Shown: positions 38,455 through 47,869, numbered from the stretch's first letter. The stretch: DNA of 64,000 nt from UBA7703 sp963667195 (GCA_963667195.1 OY762962.1:2542001-2606000), one strand, 5' to 3'. A program made the numbers and translations. Notes: generated by a model from the sequence alone, not told the origin.

Positions 38455-38481
38455 TAAACTTTGAGTTTACAGTCACTAAAC
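38455..38481 (-). promoter_or_regulatory. Probable operator of the Xre-cupin/pot operon
   Basis: TAAAC-TTTGA-GTTTA is a perfect inverted repeat (38455-38469), and further TAAAC half-sites follow at 38477 and near 38487; all lie directly upstream of the regulator gene. Confidence 0.6.
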
Positions 38482-38768
38482 GGAATTAAACCAAATCGCG
38501 CATAAAATGTCAATGTATTTTTATGATTTTCTTCCATAAATAAGCGCTCAAAATCCGCGGAAAACAAGCGCGAAAAAAGCGCGGAAAATACACGCCAAAA
38601 AAGCGCACAGTTTTGCGGCTTTTCAACGATGTTACAAGTTGTTTACAACAGCGGGGAATTCATCCTTTTCGCGTACTTGCGCACAGGTTTTTTACATGGT
38701 ACACTCGAAACAAAGAAGATACGCGAAGGGATAAGAACAACTGGGCGATTTGAGAAGGGGAGAGAAAA

Positions 38769-39311
38769 ATGAAAACTGGGATCGCCGTCTGCTTTCCAGG
38801 CACGGGGTTTACCTGTAAAGAGGCACTCTTTGAACGCCTGGCGAGCGATTACATCGCGCGCGGGTACGATGTGATTCGTCTTGATTTTTCCCATATACCT
38901 TTTCGAGAGATTGAATCGCTGGAGGAAGCGATTGCGGTGGCGCAGCGCGCGGTCAAGCGGCAGCTCGGACATGTTTGTTTTTCGGAATATGAGGACATCG
39001 TTTTTATCTCAAAAAGCCTCGGCACAATCCTCGCGGCGCAGTATGAGCAAGAATTCGCGCTGAAACCGCGTCATCTGTATCTCACGCCGTTGAACAAAAC
39101 GCTGATGCTGGTTCAACCCGAATCGCGGGTGATCGCGATGGTGCTGGGCACCCAGGATCGATTTCTCACCGGAAGAGCGCTCGCCTCGTTCTGCGAGGAG
39201 AGGAACATTCCTTATTACTTGGTCGAGGGCGTGAATCACAGCCTCAAGGACGATCAGGACGCGCAGCGAACCGCGACCATCATCGATCAGGTGGCAAATA
39301 TTTGTAGTTGA
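38769..39311 (+). CDS. Small alpha/beta-hydrolase-like protein (180 aa)
   Basis: Rossmann-like alternation of strands and helices: IAVCFPGTGFTCKE near the start (oxyanion-type loop), YDVIRLDFS, then FISKSLGT with Ser in a degenerate nucleophile elbow, GTQDRF supplying an Asp, and GVNHSLKDD supplying a His. The Ser-Asp-His order is that of alpha/beta hydrolases, but the protein is short. Substrate unknown. AGAGG-type site (GGGGAGAG) before the ATG. Confidence 0.65.
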   Translation: MKTGIAVCFPGTGFTCKEALFERLASDYIARGYDVIRLDFSHIPFREIESLEEAIAVAQRAVKRQLGHVCFSEYEDIVFISKSLGTILAAQYEQEFALKPRHLYLTPLNKTLMLVQPESRVIAMVLGTQDRFLTGRALASFCEERNIPYYLVEGVNHSLKDDQDAQRTATIIDQVANICS

Positions 39312-39358
39312 TATTGGATGGAGACATCCTGATGTAAAGAATAGGAAACCGGGAACAA

Positions 39359-39808
39359 ATGGAACGACAGTTTGACTCTTTTCTGATCAGCGATGACAAA
39401 AAGCTGCTGCAGCCGGAGCGCATCTACGAGATGCTGCACGGCACCTACTGGGCAAATCAGCGTTCGCGGGAGACCATCGCGCGCACCATCGAAAACTCGC
39501 TTTGCTTCGGCGTGTATGCCGATGGCGTGCAGATCGGCTTTGCGCGCTGCGTCACCGACTACGCGACGACGTTTCTGCTTGCGGATGTGATCATCGACGA
39601 GCGGTATCGCGGGCGTGGACTCGGCAAAGAGCTGGTATCGTTTATCCTTTCGCATGAGCTGCTGCAAGGCCTCACCGGAACCCTCGCCACGCGCGACGCG
39701 CACGGGCTCTACGCGAAATACGGGTTTTTGCCCGTCGATCCCAATCTGTATATGCGCAGGGCGCCGGTAAAGCCGGCTGATATAGAACCTGATCAGAACC
39801 GCGTATAA
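39359..39808 (+). CDS. GNAT-family N-acetyltransferase (149 aa)
   Basis: GNAT fold: FGVYADGVQIGFARCVTDYATTFLLADVIIDERYRGRGLGKELV, containing the acetyl-CoA-binding Q/RxxGxG/A-type motif YRGRGLGKEL (about residues 80-89), and a C-terminal LYAKYGF segment. It would acetylate a small molecule or protein amine; the substrate is unknown. Terminated by a hairpin 32 bases downstream. Confidence 0.88.
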   Translation: MERQFDSFLISDDKKLLQPERIYEMLHGTYWANQRSRETIARTIENSLCFGVYADGVQIGFARCVTDYATTFLLADVIIDERYRGRGLGKELVSFILSHELLQGLTGTLATRDAHGLYAKYGFLPVDPNLYMRRAPVKPADIEPDQNRV

Positions 39809-39840
39809 TAGCTGGGTTAAATTTTAAACAATGTTATTTT

Positions 39841-39870
39841 AGGCTGTTTATCATGAACAGCCTGTTTTTA
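39841..39870 (+). terminator. Terminator of the GNAT gene
   Basis: AGGCTGTT-TATCATG-AACAGCCT followed by GTTTTTA. From here to about 42230 the sequence becomes strikingly AT-rich. Confidence 0.85.
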
Positions 39871-40087
39871 TAAAACGTATATTTATTTTAATCGGTTTAA
39901 CTTCGTTTTATATGTCATTCAATCCAGAGAAATGACATTTCCTTTTTAAATGAATAAGGGATAGATCGCTTTTGCCCCATCAATGGATTGAGCGCATTCA
40001 TGTAGAACGTAATTGTTGAATATACACGCGTTTTAATAAGCTGACATAATTAGAATGAATGATCTACACCGGAAATAAGGAGAGCGC

Positions 40088-40564
40088 ATGTTCAAAATAA
40101 ATATCAAAGGAAATCTTGAGCGAATTGGCGATAATAATATGTTAACAGGTCGCATATGCGTATCCTTAAGCGAAAGATGCTTTCCAGATGAGAGCTGGGA
40201 TGATTTCATCGAGACTATTTTAATTGAGTGGGCAAATGAAGTGTGCAGTAATAACGAACAAAAGAAGAACGGCAAACTAATCTTCTTCGACGGACCCTAC
40301 TTGATCGTGTATGAAATTTCTGATTTGGTTATGAACTTATACTGTACATCCTATGATGAAGGATTCGCTCTCGATCATATACCTGTAGAGAAGAGGAACG
40401 AATGCTTAAAGGTGGATTTTCTTGATTTTTTATCTGAACTTCAAAGTGCTATCAGGACACTAATCGAAACTCTCACACACCAACCAATTCCACACGATAT
40501 TACTAACCTGAGTTTTGCAAGTAGAAAGCTAGAATTAATTATAAACTCCGATATGAACAAATAG
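40088..40564 (+). CDS. AT-rich hypothetical protein (158 aa)
   Basis: Not recognised. Cytoplasmic, acidic, with alternating strands and helices (for example GKLIFFDGPYLIVYEISDLVMNLYC) and a C-terminal helix rich in Leu/Ile. GGAGA precedes the ATG. Its codon use (many AAT, ATA, TTA) differs sharply from neighbouring genes, so it was probably acquired by transfer. Small acidic proteins of this kind are often immunity proteins for polymorphic toxins, but nothing here proves that. Confidence 0.6.
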   Translation: MFKINIKGNLERIGDNNMLTGRICVSLSERCFPDESWDDFIETILIEWANEVCSNNEQKKNGKLIFFDGPYLIVYEISDLVMNLYCTSYDEGFALDHIPVEKRNECLKVDFLDFLSELQSAIRTLIETLTHQPIPHDITNLSFASRKLELIINSDMNK

Positions 40565-41068
40565 TCGTACATTATTTGGATGGTTGCTTTTGGTACTGAC
40601 AATATAGCGGGATCTGCTCTTGTGATGAATGAGCTTGCCACGCATAAAGATTTAATTGGAAAACTGAGGTTTACTTTAAATTAAGATGGGTTTTCGGAGA
40701 CGAGACCCGCTTTTTTTTGCAACTCAAATCTAGATTCATTACAAACTGAACTATCGACATAGAATCGATATCCATGTTAGAATACATTTCAAACACGTAA
40801 TCAACCTTGAATTTATTGTTGAGGACAAGAATTGACTGCTCAGCGTATAACATAACCATTCAAAATGCTTTTCTGAATGTTTCGATGATTAGTACTTGCA
40901 ATTTATTTGTCTCTATTACCGTGGCCACCAATCAATCAGTATGATCGATTTGAAGCTTTTGATTCTTGCCAAACTCAAGAACAGGAGCGACTATTCAAAA
41001 GCTTGATGATAGTGATTAATTAATTACAAACGTTTGCATCAAAATAGTGAAGTGACTTAAGGATTACT
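40565..41068. other. AT-rich 500-bp stretch without a convincing gene
   Basis: A 34-codon plus-strand frame (40580-40684, starting MVAFGTDNIAG and ending LIGKLRFTLN) and a 62-codon minus-strand frame (40671-40859) are present. Neither has a clear ribosome site, and both may be remnants of broken genes. TTTTCGGAGACGAGACCCGC-TTTTTTTT at about 40690-40718 resembles a weak terminator. Nothing else is seen. Confidence 0.4.
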
Positions 41069-41596
41069 ATGTTTCGATTTATTACTCCAATAATTTCCGC
41101 GTTTCTTACAGCGCTAACACTAAGCTTTTTAGCTTTGAAAATCACGAAAGAAAACGATGCCGAGTTAATCAAAAATCAAAAAGAGGAGCGAATAACCATC
41201 CATTATTCCGTTGTTTATAGATGGGTGGGAATTATTTGTACAGCGTTTTTTTCATGCTTTATGATTCTTATGACAGTATTCCCAAATGGCACTGCTGAAC
41301 CATGGGTATATTTTGGGTTCAGCTTGTTTTTTATGTTAGGGCTATACTTGATTCTTGAATCATATCTCTGGAAAATTATTTTTGATAAGAAGGAAGACTA
41401 TTTCGATTTTGTATCTTCTTTCGGAAGAAAATATCGAATACGCTACGAAGACATCTTGAACTACAAAGTTGGAAATAACTTTATAAAAATCAAGACCCAA
41501 AAGAAAGTATTTTACATTGATACGAAAGCGATCAATCTTGAATACTTGCCTCAAATGCTGAAAAAGAATCACGTAAAAGAAGTGGCTAAGAAGTAA
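41069..41596 (+). CDS. AT-rich membrane protein with PH-like C-terminal domain (175 aa)
   Basis: Three predicted membrane segments (about residues 5-25, 50-70 and 82-103) are followed by a small beta-rich cytoplasmic domain (KEDYFDFVSSFGRKYRIRYEDILNYKVGNNFIKIKTQKKVFYID, read in shorter strands) like a bacterial PH domain. Function unknown. Its stop overlaps the next start as TAATG, so the two are translated together. Base composition is as foreign as that of the previous gene. The start lacks a strong site. Confidence 0.65.
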   Translation: MFRFITPIISAFLTALTLSFLALKITKENDAELIKNQKEERITIHYSVVYRWVGIICTAFFSCFMILMTVFPNGTAEPWVYFGFSLFFMLGLYLILESYLWKIIFDKKEDYFDFVSSFGRKYRIRYEDILNYKVGNNFIKIKTQKKVFYIDTKAINLEYLPQMLKKNHVKEVAKK

Positions 41597-42138
41597 TGCA
41601 AAAGTCGATACAGACAAAAACCGAAAACAGGATTTTGCTCAATTGCAATGTTAGAACGATTGAAAATTGGCTTAAAGAAAACGCTGCGGAAGGATGGCTT
41701 CTTGAAAGAAGGAATGGGACTGAGTTCCAATTCAAAAAAGTGAAACCTTGTCAGGCGGAGTTTTTAGTGTTAGAAAACTTTTTTTCCACACGTGAAAGCA
41801 AGTTCATGAATAATATCAGGCAGGAGTTTTTCGCTTGTAGCGGAGTGAAAAATATCGGGCATGCGGATGCAGCATTATATTCGGTATATTGTGTTGAAAT
41901 CGAACGTGCTAATATGCATGAAATTCAAGAAGTGCGCAGGAAGCGCAACCGTTTTATGAAAGGGCAGGCATGGTTAGTTTTAGGGTTTTTCTTGATGTTG
42001 GCAATGATAAGCATCATTAGCACGATTTGGAATCAAGAACCCATTTTGAACAGCTTGCCAATTGTTGTTTCCTCAGCACCCTTCATGATATATGCAATTA
42101 TGGTCATATTTCATTTAAGTGGAAAGAAGGCCGTGTAG
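41596..42138 (+). CDS. DUF2812-like membrane protein (180 aa)
   Basis: The N-terminal part matches the DUF2812 pattern: IENWLKENAAEGWLLERRNG.EFQFKK, a short cytoplasmic domain seen beside PadR-type regulators in Firmicutes. Two C-terminal membrane segments follow (about residues 122-142 and 150-172). Function unknown. Translationally coupled to the gene before (TAATG). No PadR gene is adjacent. AT-rich, probably acquired. Confidence 0.7.
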   Translation: MQKSIQTKTENRILLNCNVRTIENWLKENAAEGWLLERRNGTEFQFKKVKPCQAEFLVLENFFSTRESKFMNNIRQEFFACSGVKNIGHADAALYSVYCVEIERANMHEIQEVRRKRNRFMKGQAWLVLGFFLMLAMISIISTIWNQEPILNSLPIVVSSAPFMIYAIMVIFHLSGKKAV

Positions 42139-42406
42139 CCAAAGAAAAATACGGCATTTTTACATCCATGAATGCACCCAACACACACGGGTGCATTTTC
42201 TTTTTCTGAAACATAGAATTCCTTCCTGACGAAAAATCAACATTTTCCGTGCAGAACAACGTCAAACGGTGCGATAAAAGCGAACAATTGTTACAATGTG
42301 AAAAATAAAAACAAAAAATGACAATACCGAAAAGATTCCCCGTTTTGCATCGACGCGGGTGTGGTCGTATGCTATACTTTGCGCGTTACGTGAAGGAGGG
42401 ATACTC

Positions 42407-43285
42407 ATGAAAAAAATCATTTCTGCAGTGCTTGCGCTTGCCGTTGGACTCACGCTCTTTACCCCGGTGGCGCTTGCCGACGAAGTCGGCGAAGAGCGCG
42501 TCACGATGGGCGCGGACCTGACGGATCGCCAGCGCGAGGCGGTTTATAAAGACTTCGGAATCGAAGAAGGCTCGGTCACCGAGCTGACGGTTACCAACGA
42601 TGAGGAGCGCAGCTATCTGGAAGGCCTCGTGCCCGATGGAAAGATCGGCAGCGTCGCAATCTCCTGCATCTACATCAAGACCCTGCCGGCGGGCTCCGGC
42701 ATGACCGTGGAAATCCACAACATCAACTACTGCACCGAAGATATGTACATCAACGCCCTGACCACGGCGGGCATTACCGACGCGCAGGTCATCGTGAGCG
42801 CACCGTTCCCCGTTTCCGGCACAGGCGCGCTGACGGGCGCATACAAGGCGTATGAGGACATCACGGGCAACTCGCTCTCCAGCCTCGCGAAATCCGCGGG
42901 TGCAGAGGAGCTTGTCGTAACCGGCGAACTCGCCGAGTACATCGGCAGCGACGACGCCACGCAGATGATCAACGAGCTCAAGAGCATGCTCGACAAGACG
43001 CAGGGCATGACGGACGATCAGGTTCGCTCCGAGATCAAGAACCTTGCGACGATGTACAACGTGTCTCTGACCGATGCGCAGATTGAGCAGGTGCTCTCTC
43101 TCGTTCGCAAACTCGAAGGCCTGGACGCGGATCAGCTGCAGGAGCAGTTGGTCGGCATCGCGAAAGCCGCGCAGACCGCGAACAAGGTCGACGAAGTGAC
43201 GAGCAAGGTGTTTGACGACGTGAAGGGATTCTTCTCGGCGGTCGGCAACTTCTTCTCCGGCGTATTTGGCGAGAAAAAGGAATAA
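42407..43285 (+). CDS. YpuA-like secreted DUF1002 protein (292 aa)
   Basis: The start at 42407 follows GGAGGG and gives a signal peptide (MKKIISAVLALAVGL...ALAD). The mature part matches DUF1002/YpuA: VTMGADLTDRQREAVYKDFG, VTVTNDEER-like block, GSVAISC.YI, ITDAQVIVSAPFPVSGTGALTGAYKAYE. C-terminal amphipathic helices end in a Phe-rich segment. Function unknown; it acts outside the membrane. An extended -10 (TGCTATACT, ending 42378) lies upstream. Confidence 0.85.
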   Translation: MKKIISAVLALAVGLTLFTPVALADEVGEERVTMGADLTDRQREAVYKDFGIEEGSVTELTVTNDEERSYLEGLVPDGKIGSVAISCIYIKTLPAGSGMTVEIHNINYCTEDMYINALTTAGITDAQVIVSAPFPVSGTGALTGAYKAYEDITGNSLSSLAKSAGAEELVVTGELAEYIGSDDATQMINELKSMLDKTQGMTDDQVRSEIKNLATMYNVSLTDAQIEQVLSLVRKLEGLDADQLQEQLVGIAKAAQTANKVDEVTSKVFDDVKGFFSAVGNFFSGVFGEKKE

Positions 43286-43317
43286 AACTCACGCGCGGGA
43301 AACCGCGTCAGCTTCGA

Positions 43318-43349
43318 AAGGATGCCGTTGCCCACGGCGTCCTTTTTTT
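43318..43349 (+). terminator. Terminator of the DUF1002 gene
   Basis: AAGGATGCCGT / ACGGCGTCCTT hairpin followed by seven T residues. Confidence 0.88.
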
Positions 43350-43413
43350 CCACAAACTCAGGAAAACAGCCCCGGCAGAGCCAACGAATTCGCCGCCCAA
43401 GTGGTACTCAAAC

Positions 43414-43496
43414 GGTGAAATATCACCATATTTTGTGGCGAAAGGGTGAACTGTTTACAATATAACAACAAAATACCCATGATCGGGTGCTATAAT
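43414..43496 (+). promoter_or_regulatory. Promoter region with two palindromes before the PQQ-like gene
   Basis: GGTGAAATATCACC (43414-43427, 5-bp arms), a further GGTGAA half-site near 43445, and ACCC-ATGATC-GGGT (43475-43488) abut an extended -10 TGCTATAAT (43488-43496). Probably a regulated promoter; the regulators are unknown. Confidence 0.5.
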
Positions 43497-43554
43497 GATT
43501 TAGATTTCATTTCCCTGAGGGCGTAGTATGCCCTTTCGTTAGAGGAGGCAGCGC

Positions 43555-45942
43555 ATGGACAACGATCGCTATCAAGACTACCCAAACGGAGAACGGCGCA
43601 AGAGCGGACAACCCCAAAGCGGGTCCGGCTCCGGTGGCGCGTCTTCCGGCGCGGGTAGGAGCGGCTCCTCCTCCAATCGCGGGTATGAGGGCGCAAGCAC
43701 GCCAAGTAGCCGCGGAACGACCTCCGGCTACGAGCGCAGTGGTTCTTCTGCGAATCGCCCAAGCTCCTCCAGCCAGTATGGCGGCTACGAGCGCAACGGC
43801 TCTTCCGCGAATCGCCCAAGCTCATCCGGTCAGTACGGCAACTATGAGCGCAGCGGCTCGTCCACGAATCGCCCAAGTTCGTCCGGCCAGTATGGCAGCA
43901 GTGAGCGCGGTGGCTCTTCCGCGAATCGCACAAGCTCATCCAGCCAGTACGGCGGCTACGATCGCCCGTCCGCTTCTTCCGGGGCGTCCGGCAGACCGAG
44001 CTCCGGCTCGAGCAGCCGCGGAACCTCCGGCAGCTCCGAATACGGGTATTCCCGCTCGGGCGCGTCGTCCGGCTCCGGCGGCAGCAGGGGATACGGCTCC
44101 TCCGGCGGGCCCAAAAAGAAAAAGAAGAAGAGGCGTTACCGCCTTCGCATTCAACCAAGGGCGTTCTTCATCCTCTCGATCCTCGTTGTCGTGATCGCGA
44201 TGATCATCGTTGGCATTAATGCGCTCAACTACGCAAAGCAATCGCAGGAGCCGCAGGTGAGCCATAAGCCCAACCTGTTTGAAGAGCTCTTTAAGACGCC
44301 GACGCCTTCGCCGACGCCCACACCGACGCCGACACCGACGCCTTCGCCAACGCCGCCGTACGACATTCCGCACGCGGTGGACAGCACACAGCCGAGCGTT
44401 TACGGACTCACGACCGCGGTGGAGGAAAACGGCACAAAGGTGGACTCCTACAACCGCCTCGAGAAGATCGAGTTTTTGCCGGATGTTCCCTATAGCAACG
44501 TGACCGGCATCGTCACCTTCCGCGGGAACAATCATCGCGACAGCGCGGTCTACGGCACGGCGGATGTCACGGCGAAGAGGCTCTCGAAGGTCTGGAGCAT
44601 CGACACGGGAGAATTGCCGCGCAGCGATATCGGCGGCGAGACGGAACAAACCTGGACCGGCAGCGGTTGGGTTGGGCAGCCGCTCATCGTGCAGTGGCCG
44701 GATAACATCAAGCAGCTCATGAACATGTACGACTGGGCCAAGCAGAAGGAAGGCCTTGTCGAGGTGATTCTCGCGACGATGGACGGTAACGTCTATTTCC
44801 TCGACCTCGAAACAGGCGAGCAGACGCGCGATAAACTCCATATCGGCATGCCGTTCAAGGGTGCGGGTTCGCTCGACCCGCGCGGATATCCGATTCTCTA
44901 TCTCGGCTCGGGAGACATGTATACCTCGGACGACATGAAATCCCGCGCGATGGCGTATTCGCTGATCGACTTTACGCGGCTCTACGAGTTCGGCAAGCAA
45001 AACGACGAGTTCGCGCTTCGCGACTGGCACGCCTACGACAGCGCGCCTCTCGTGGACGGAAACACCGATACGCTGATATATCCCGGCGAAAACGGCATCC
45101 TCTATACGATCAAACTCAATACGGAGTTTGACGAGACGACCGGGAAACTGACCATGAACCCCAGTGATGTGGTCAAGATGCGCTATGTCGGCACACGATC
45201 CACATACCCCGACAGCACCAATACGCCGAACAACAAGTATTGGCTTGGCTACGAAACCAGCATCGCGACACTCGGCGAATTCGGCTATCTCGGCACGAAC
45301 GACGGGTTCCTGCAGTGCATCAACCTCAACACGATGTCCCTCGTTTGGGCGCAGGACACGCAGGACGACACCAACGGTTCGCCGGTGCTGGAGACGGACT
45401 TTGCCAACCGGAAGGCGTACATCTACATCGGCTCCTCGCTGCACTTTACGGCGGACGCGGACATGAAGGGAAGCGTTTCGTTCTATAAAGTAAACGCCAT
45501 CACGGGAGAAGTGATCTGGAAGCACACCGAAAACGTCAACACCATCGATCACGTTTCCGGCGGCGTGCAGGCGACGGCGCTGCTCGGACAAAAGAGCATC
45601 TCCGACCTCGTGATCATTCCGTTCTCCAGAACGCCGAACGAGGACGACGGTGTATTGGTGGCGCTGGACAAGGCGACGGGTGCCGTGCGCTGGACCTACG
45701 TCATGAAGAAGTATACGTGGAGCTCCCCGATTGCGATCTATGACGCGAACGGAAACGCGTACATCGTGGTCTGCGAAGGCAGCAACACCGGCGGAAAAGT
45801 ATTCCTGCTAGACGGCAAGACAGGCACGCTGCTGGATACGTTTGAAGCGGAAAAGAATATTGAGGCAAGCCCCGCGGCGTATGGCAACATGATCGTGTTT
45901 GGCACGCGCGGCATGAAGATCTGGGGCGTCAAGATCAGCTGA
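43555..45942 (+). CDS. Membrane-anchored PQQ-like propeller protein with repetitive Ser/Gly/Tyr N-terminus (795 aa)
   Basis: Residues 1-195 are cytoplasmic, low-complexity Ser/Gly/Tyr/Arg with four 19-residue tandem repeats, ending in a basic PKKKKKKRR patch. One membrane segment (about 205-225) is followed by a Thr-Pro linker (PTPSPTPTP type, about 245-268) and about 520 extracytoplasmic residues of PQQ-like blades (MDGNVYFLDLETGE, LVWAQDTQDD, VALDKATGAVRWTYV, VFLLDGKTGTLLDTF). Possibly wall-associated or a scaffold like BamB; function unknown. A paralogue follows at 45977. GGAGG site upstream. Confidence 0.82.
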   Translation: MDNDRYQDYPNGERRKSGQPQSGSGSGGASSGAGRSGSSSNRGYEGASTPSSRGTTSGYERSGSSANRPSSSSQYGGYERNGSSANRPSSSGQYGNYERSGSSTNRPSSSGQYGSSERGGSSANRTSSSSQYGGYDRPSASSGASGRPSSGSSSRGTSGSSEYGYSRSGASSGSGGSRGYGSSGGPKKKKKKRRYRLRIQPRAFFILSILVVVIAMIIVGINALNYAKQSQEPQVSHKPNLFEELFKTPTPSPTPTPTPTPTPSPTPPYDIPHAVDSTQPSVYGLTTAVEENGTKVDSYNRLEKIEFLPDVPYSNVTGIVTFRGNNHRDSAVYGTADVTAKRLSKVWSIDTGELPRSDIGGETEQTWTGSGWVGQPLIVQWPDNIKQLMNMYDWAKQKEGLVEVILATMDGNVYFLDLETGEQTRDKLHIGMPFKGAGSLDPRGYPILYLGSGDMYTSDDMKSRAMAYSLIDFTRLYEFGKQNDEFALRDWHAYDSAPLVDGNTDTLIYPGENGILYTIKLNTEFDETTGKLTMNPSDVVKMRYVGTRSTYPDSTNTPNNKYWLGYETSIATLGEFGYLGTNDGFLQCINLNTMSLVWAQDTQDDTNGSPVLETDFANRKAYIYIGSSLHFTADADMKGSVSFYKVNAITGEVIWKHTENVNTIDHVSGGVQATALLGQKSISDLVIIPFSRTPNEDDGVLVALDKATGAVRWTYVMKKYTWSSPIAIYDANGNAYIVVCEGSNTGGKVFLLDGKTGTLLDTFEAEKNIEASPAAYGNMIVFGTRGMKIWGVKIS
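43729..43956 (+). repeat. Four 57-bp tandem repeats inside the PQQ-like gene
   Basis: In-frame 19-residue units of the form YER-S/N-GSSANRPSSS-S/G-QYG-G/N/S, copies beginning at 43729, 43786, 43843 and 43900. The number of copies may vary between strains. Confidence 0.85.
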
Positions 45943-45976
45943 TATCTGCAACCAACAAAGATAAGGAGCGAGAAGC

Positions 45977-47857
45977 ATGGCAAAGAAAAGAAGAAGACGC
46001 ATCCGCATGCAGCCGCGATTTTTTCTGATCATGCTCGTTGCGCTGGGCACGATCATCATCGTGTTGCTGCTGGTAAAAAAGATTCAAAACGACAAGCAGG
46101 AGGTTCTAGCGACAACGCCGGTGCCGACTGCAACGATGGCACCGACCGCGACGCCGAACCCCGCCCTGCCGGACGATATCACGGTGACCCGCGTGGACAG
46201 CGCGAACCCGTCCCAGTTCGGGTTTTCCTCCGCGCTTAAGGTCGACGGGAAGGATACAACGAGCTACAAACGTTCGGACCCGCTCAGCTTCGGCAGAGAC
46301 AACGAATACAACGCGCTGCCCGGCATCACGACGTTTGGCGGTAACAATTACCGCAACTCGTTTACCTACGGAGTCGCAACGGTCTCCGACAAGAGACTGC
46401 GCGAGCAATGGACAAAGACCATCGGAGCGCTCGGTAACTGGAGCGGAACCGGCTGGACAGGCCAGCCCCTGATCGTGCAGTGGCCGGTCGAGACCGTCAA
46501 GGTCATGAACGTCAAGCAAAGCTTCAAGGACGCGGGAACGCCGCTGACCGAAGTGATCTATCCCACGATGGACGGCAACATCTATTTCCTCGATCTGGAG
46601 ACGGGCAACGCCACGCGCGACCCGATCAACACGGGTATCATCCAAAAGGGAACCTCCTGCATCGATCCGCGCGGCTATCCGCTGCTGTTTGTTGGTCAGG
46701 GGATTCCTGCGGACAATGAGGAGGGCAATCCCGCTTCGTATGTGCGCGTGTACTCGCTCATCAACGGAGAACAACTCGGCCAGTTCGGCGGGTTTGACTG
46801 GTTCGCAAGGCGGAAATGGCAGGCCTACGACGGCAGCCCGATGATAGCCAACGATACCCTCGTCTACGGCGGCGAAAACGGGATTTTCTACACCGTGAAG
46901 CTCAACGCGAAGTTTGACGCGGCGGCCGGCACGGTTTCGATTGAGCCGGACGGGCTGATCAAGACGCGCTACGAAGGCTCCGGTTACTCGCGCGACGACA
47001 ACGCGGGCTCCCGCTGGTACGGCGTGGAAAGCTCGGTCTCCGCGTTCCGCAATTATGCGTTTTTTACCGACAACGGCGGAAGACTGCAATGCGTGGACCT
47101 CAACACCATGGCGATCAAGTACGTGGTGGACGTGACCGATGAGAGCGATTCCTCCGTCGTGATCGACGAAAGCTTTGCCGACAACACGATCTATCTCTAC
47201 ACAGGATCGCAAACGCGCACGAAGGGCAGCGACCTGCCGGACGGATTCGGCTACAGCTACCAGAGGAAGATCAACGGACTCACCGGCGCGATCGTTTGGG
47301 AGAAACGCTGGATTTGCTCCACGGGAGACGCGAGCGCGAGCGGCGGCATCGTCGCAACGCCGCATGTCGGGCGCGGGCAGATCAGCAATCTCGTGATCTA
47401 TTCCTTCAGCCTTGCCGCGCTCTCCGGCGGAAACACCTCTGCCACGACGACGGATACACCCGATCCCGCGGCGACGGTTGCGCCGGACGGCACGCAGGCA
47501 ACCACCGAGTCGCTGCCGCAGAAGAACGCGAGCGGCACCTATACGCTCGGCGGAAGGATTGTAGCATACGACAAATCGACGGGTGCCATCATCTGGTCGA
47601 TCGAGCAGACAAACGACTATTGGGCGAGCCCGGTCGTCGTCTACGACGCGCAGGGCAAGGGATATCTGATCCAGTGTGATCGCGGCGGATATGTGACAAT
47701 CTACGACGCTTCCAACGGAACCATGCTCAACAGCGTCGATCTCGGCAGCCGAATCGACTCAACACCCGCGGTGTTCAACAACCTTCTGGTCGTCGGAACG
47801 CGCGGCAAGGGCGGCAGCGGCAAAGGCCCGCAGATCGTCTGCCTCAAGATCAGCTGA
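45977..47857 (+). CDS. Membrane-anchored PQQ-like propeller protein, paralogue of the preceding gene (626 aa)
   Basis: A basic N-terminus (MAKKRRRRIRMQPR), one membrane segment (about residues 14-34), a short Thr/Pro/Ala linker, then PQQ-like blades matching the preceding protein block for block (both have F.GNN.R.S..YG, WSGTGWTGQP-type, QWP, MDGNIYFLDLETG, YGGENGIFYT.KLN, GAIVWEKRW). It lacks the Ser/Gly repeat region. A Thr/Ala-rich insert interrupts one blade (about 490-515). Same operon, 34 bases downstream. Function unknown. Confidence 0.82.
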   Translation: MAKKRRRRIRMQPRFFLIMLVALGTIIIVLLLVKKIQNDKQEVLATTPVPTATMAPTATPNPALPDDITVTRVDSANPSQFGFSSALKVDGKDTTSYKRSDPLSFGRDNEYNALPGITTFGGNNYRNSFTYGVATVSDKRLREQWTKTIGALGNWSGTGWTGQPLIVQWPVETVKVMNVKQSFKDAGTPLTEVIYPTMDGNIYFLDLETGNATRDPINTGIIQKGTSCIDPRGYPLLFVGQGIPADNEEGNPASYVRVYSLINGEQLGQFGGFDWFARRKWQAYDGSPMIANDTLVYGGENGIFYTVKLNAKFDAAAGTVSIEPDGLIKTRYEGSGYSRDDNAGSRWYGVESSVSAFRNYAFFTDNGGRLQCVDLNTMAIKYVVDVTDESDSSVVIDESFADNTIYLYTGSQTRTKGSDLPDGFGYSYQRKINGLTGAIVWEKRWICSTGDASASGGIVATPHVGRGQISNLVIYSFSLAALSGGNTSATTTDTPDPAATVAPDGTQATTESLPQKNASGTYTLGGRIVAYDKSTGAIIWSIEQTNDYWASPVVVYDAQGKGYLIQCDRGGYVTIYDASNGTMLNSVDLGSRIDSTPAVFNNLLVVGTRGKGGSGKGPQIVCLKIS

Positions 47858-47869
47858 TCGAAACAGAAA

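Noticed and set aside
38500..38640. Repeated GCG/AAAA runs before the hydrolase gene as a possible repeat array
   Set aside because: Units differ in length and sequence and show no fixed spacing; simple biased sequence.
43490..44158. Minus-strand frame of 222 codons across the Ser/Gly repeats
   Set aside because: It is a mirror of the tandem repeats; the Arg/Ser/His-rich product has no start signal and no plausible fold.
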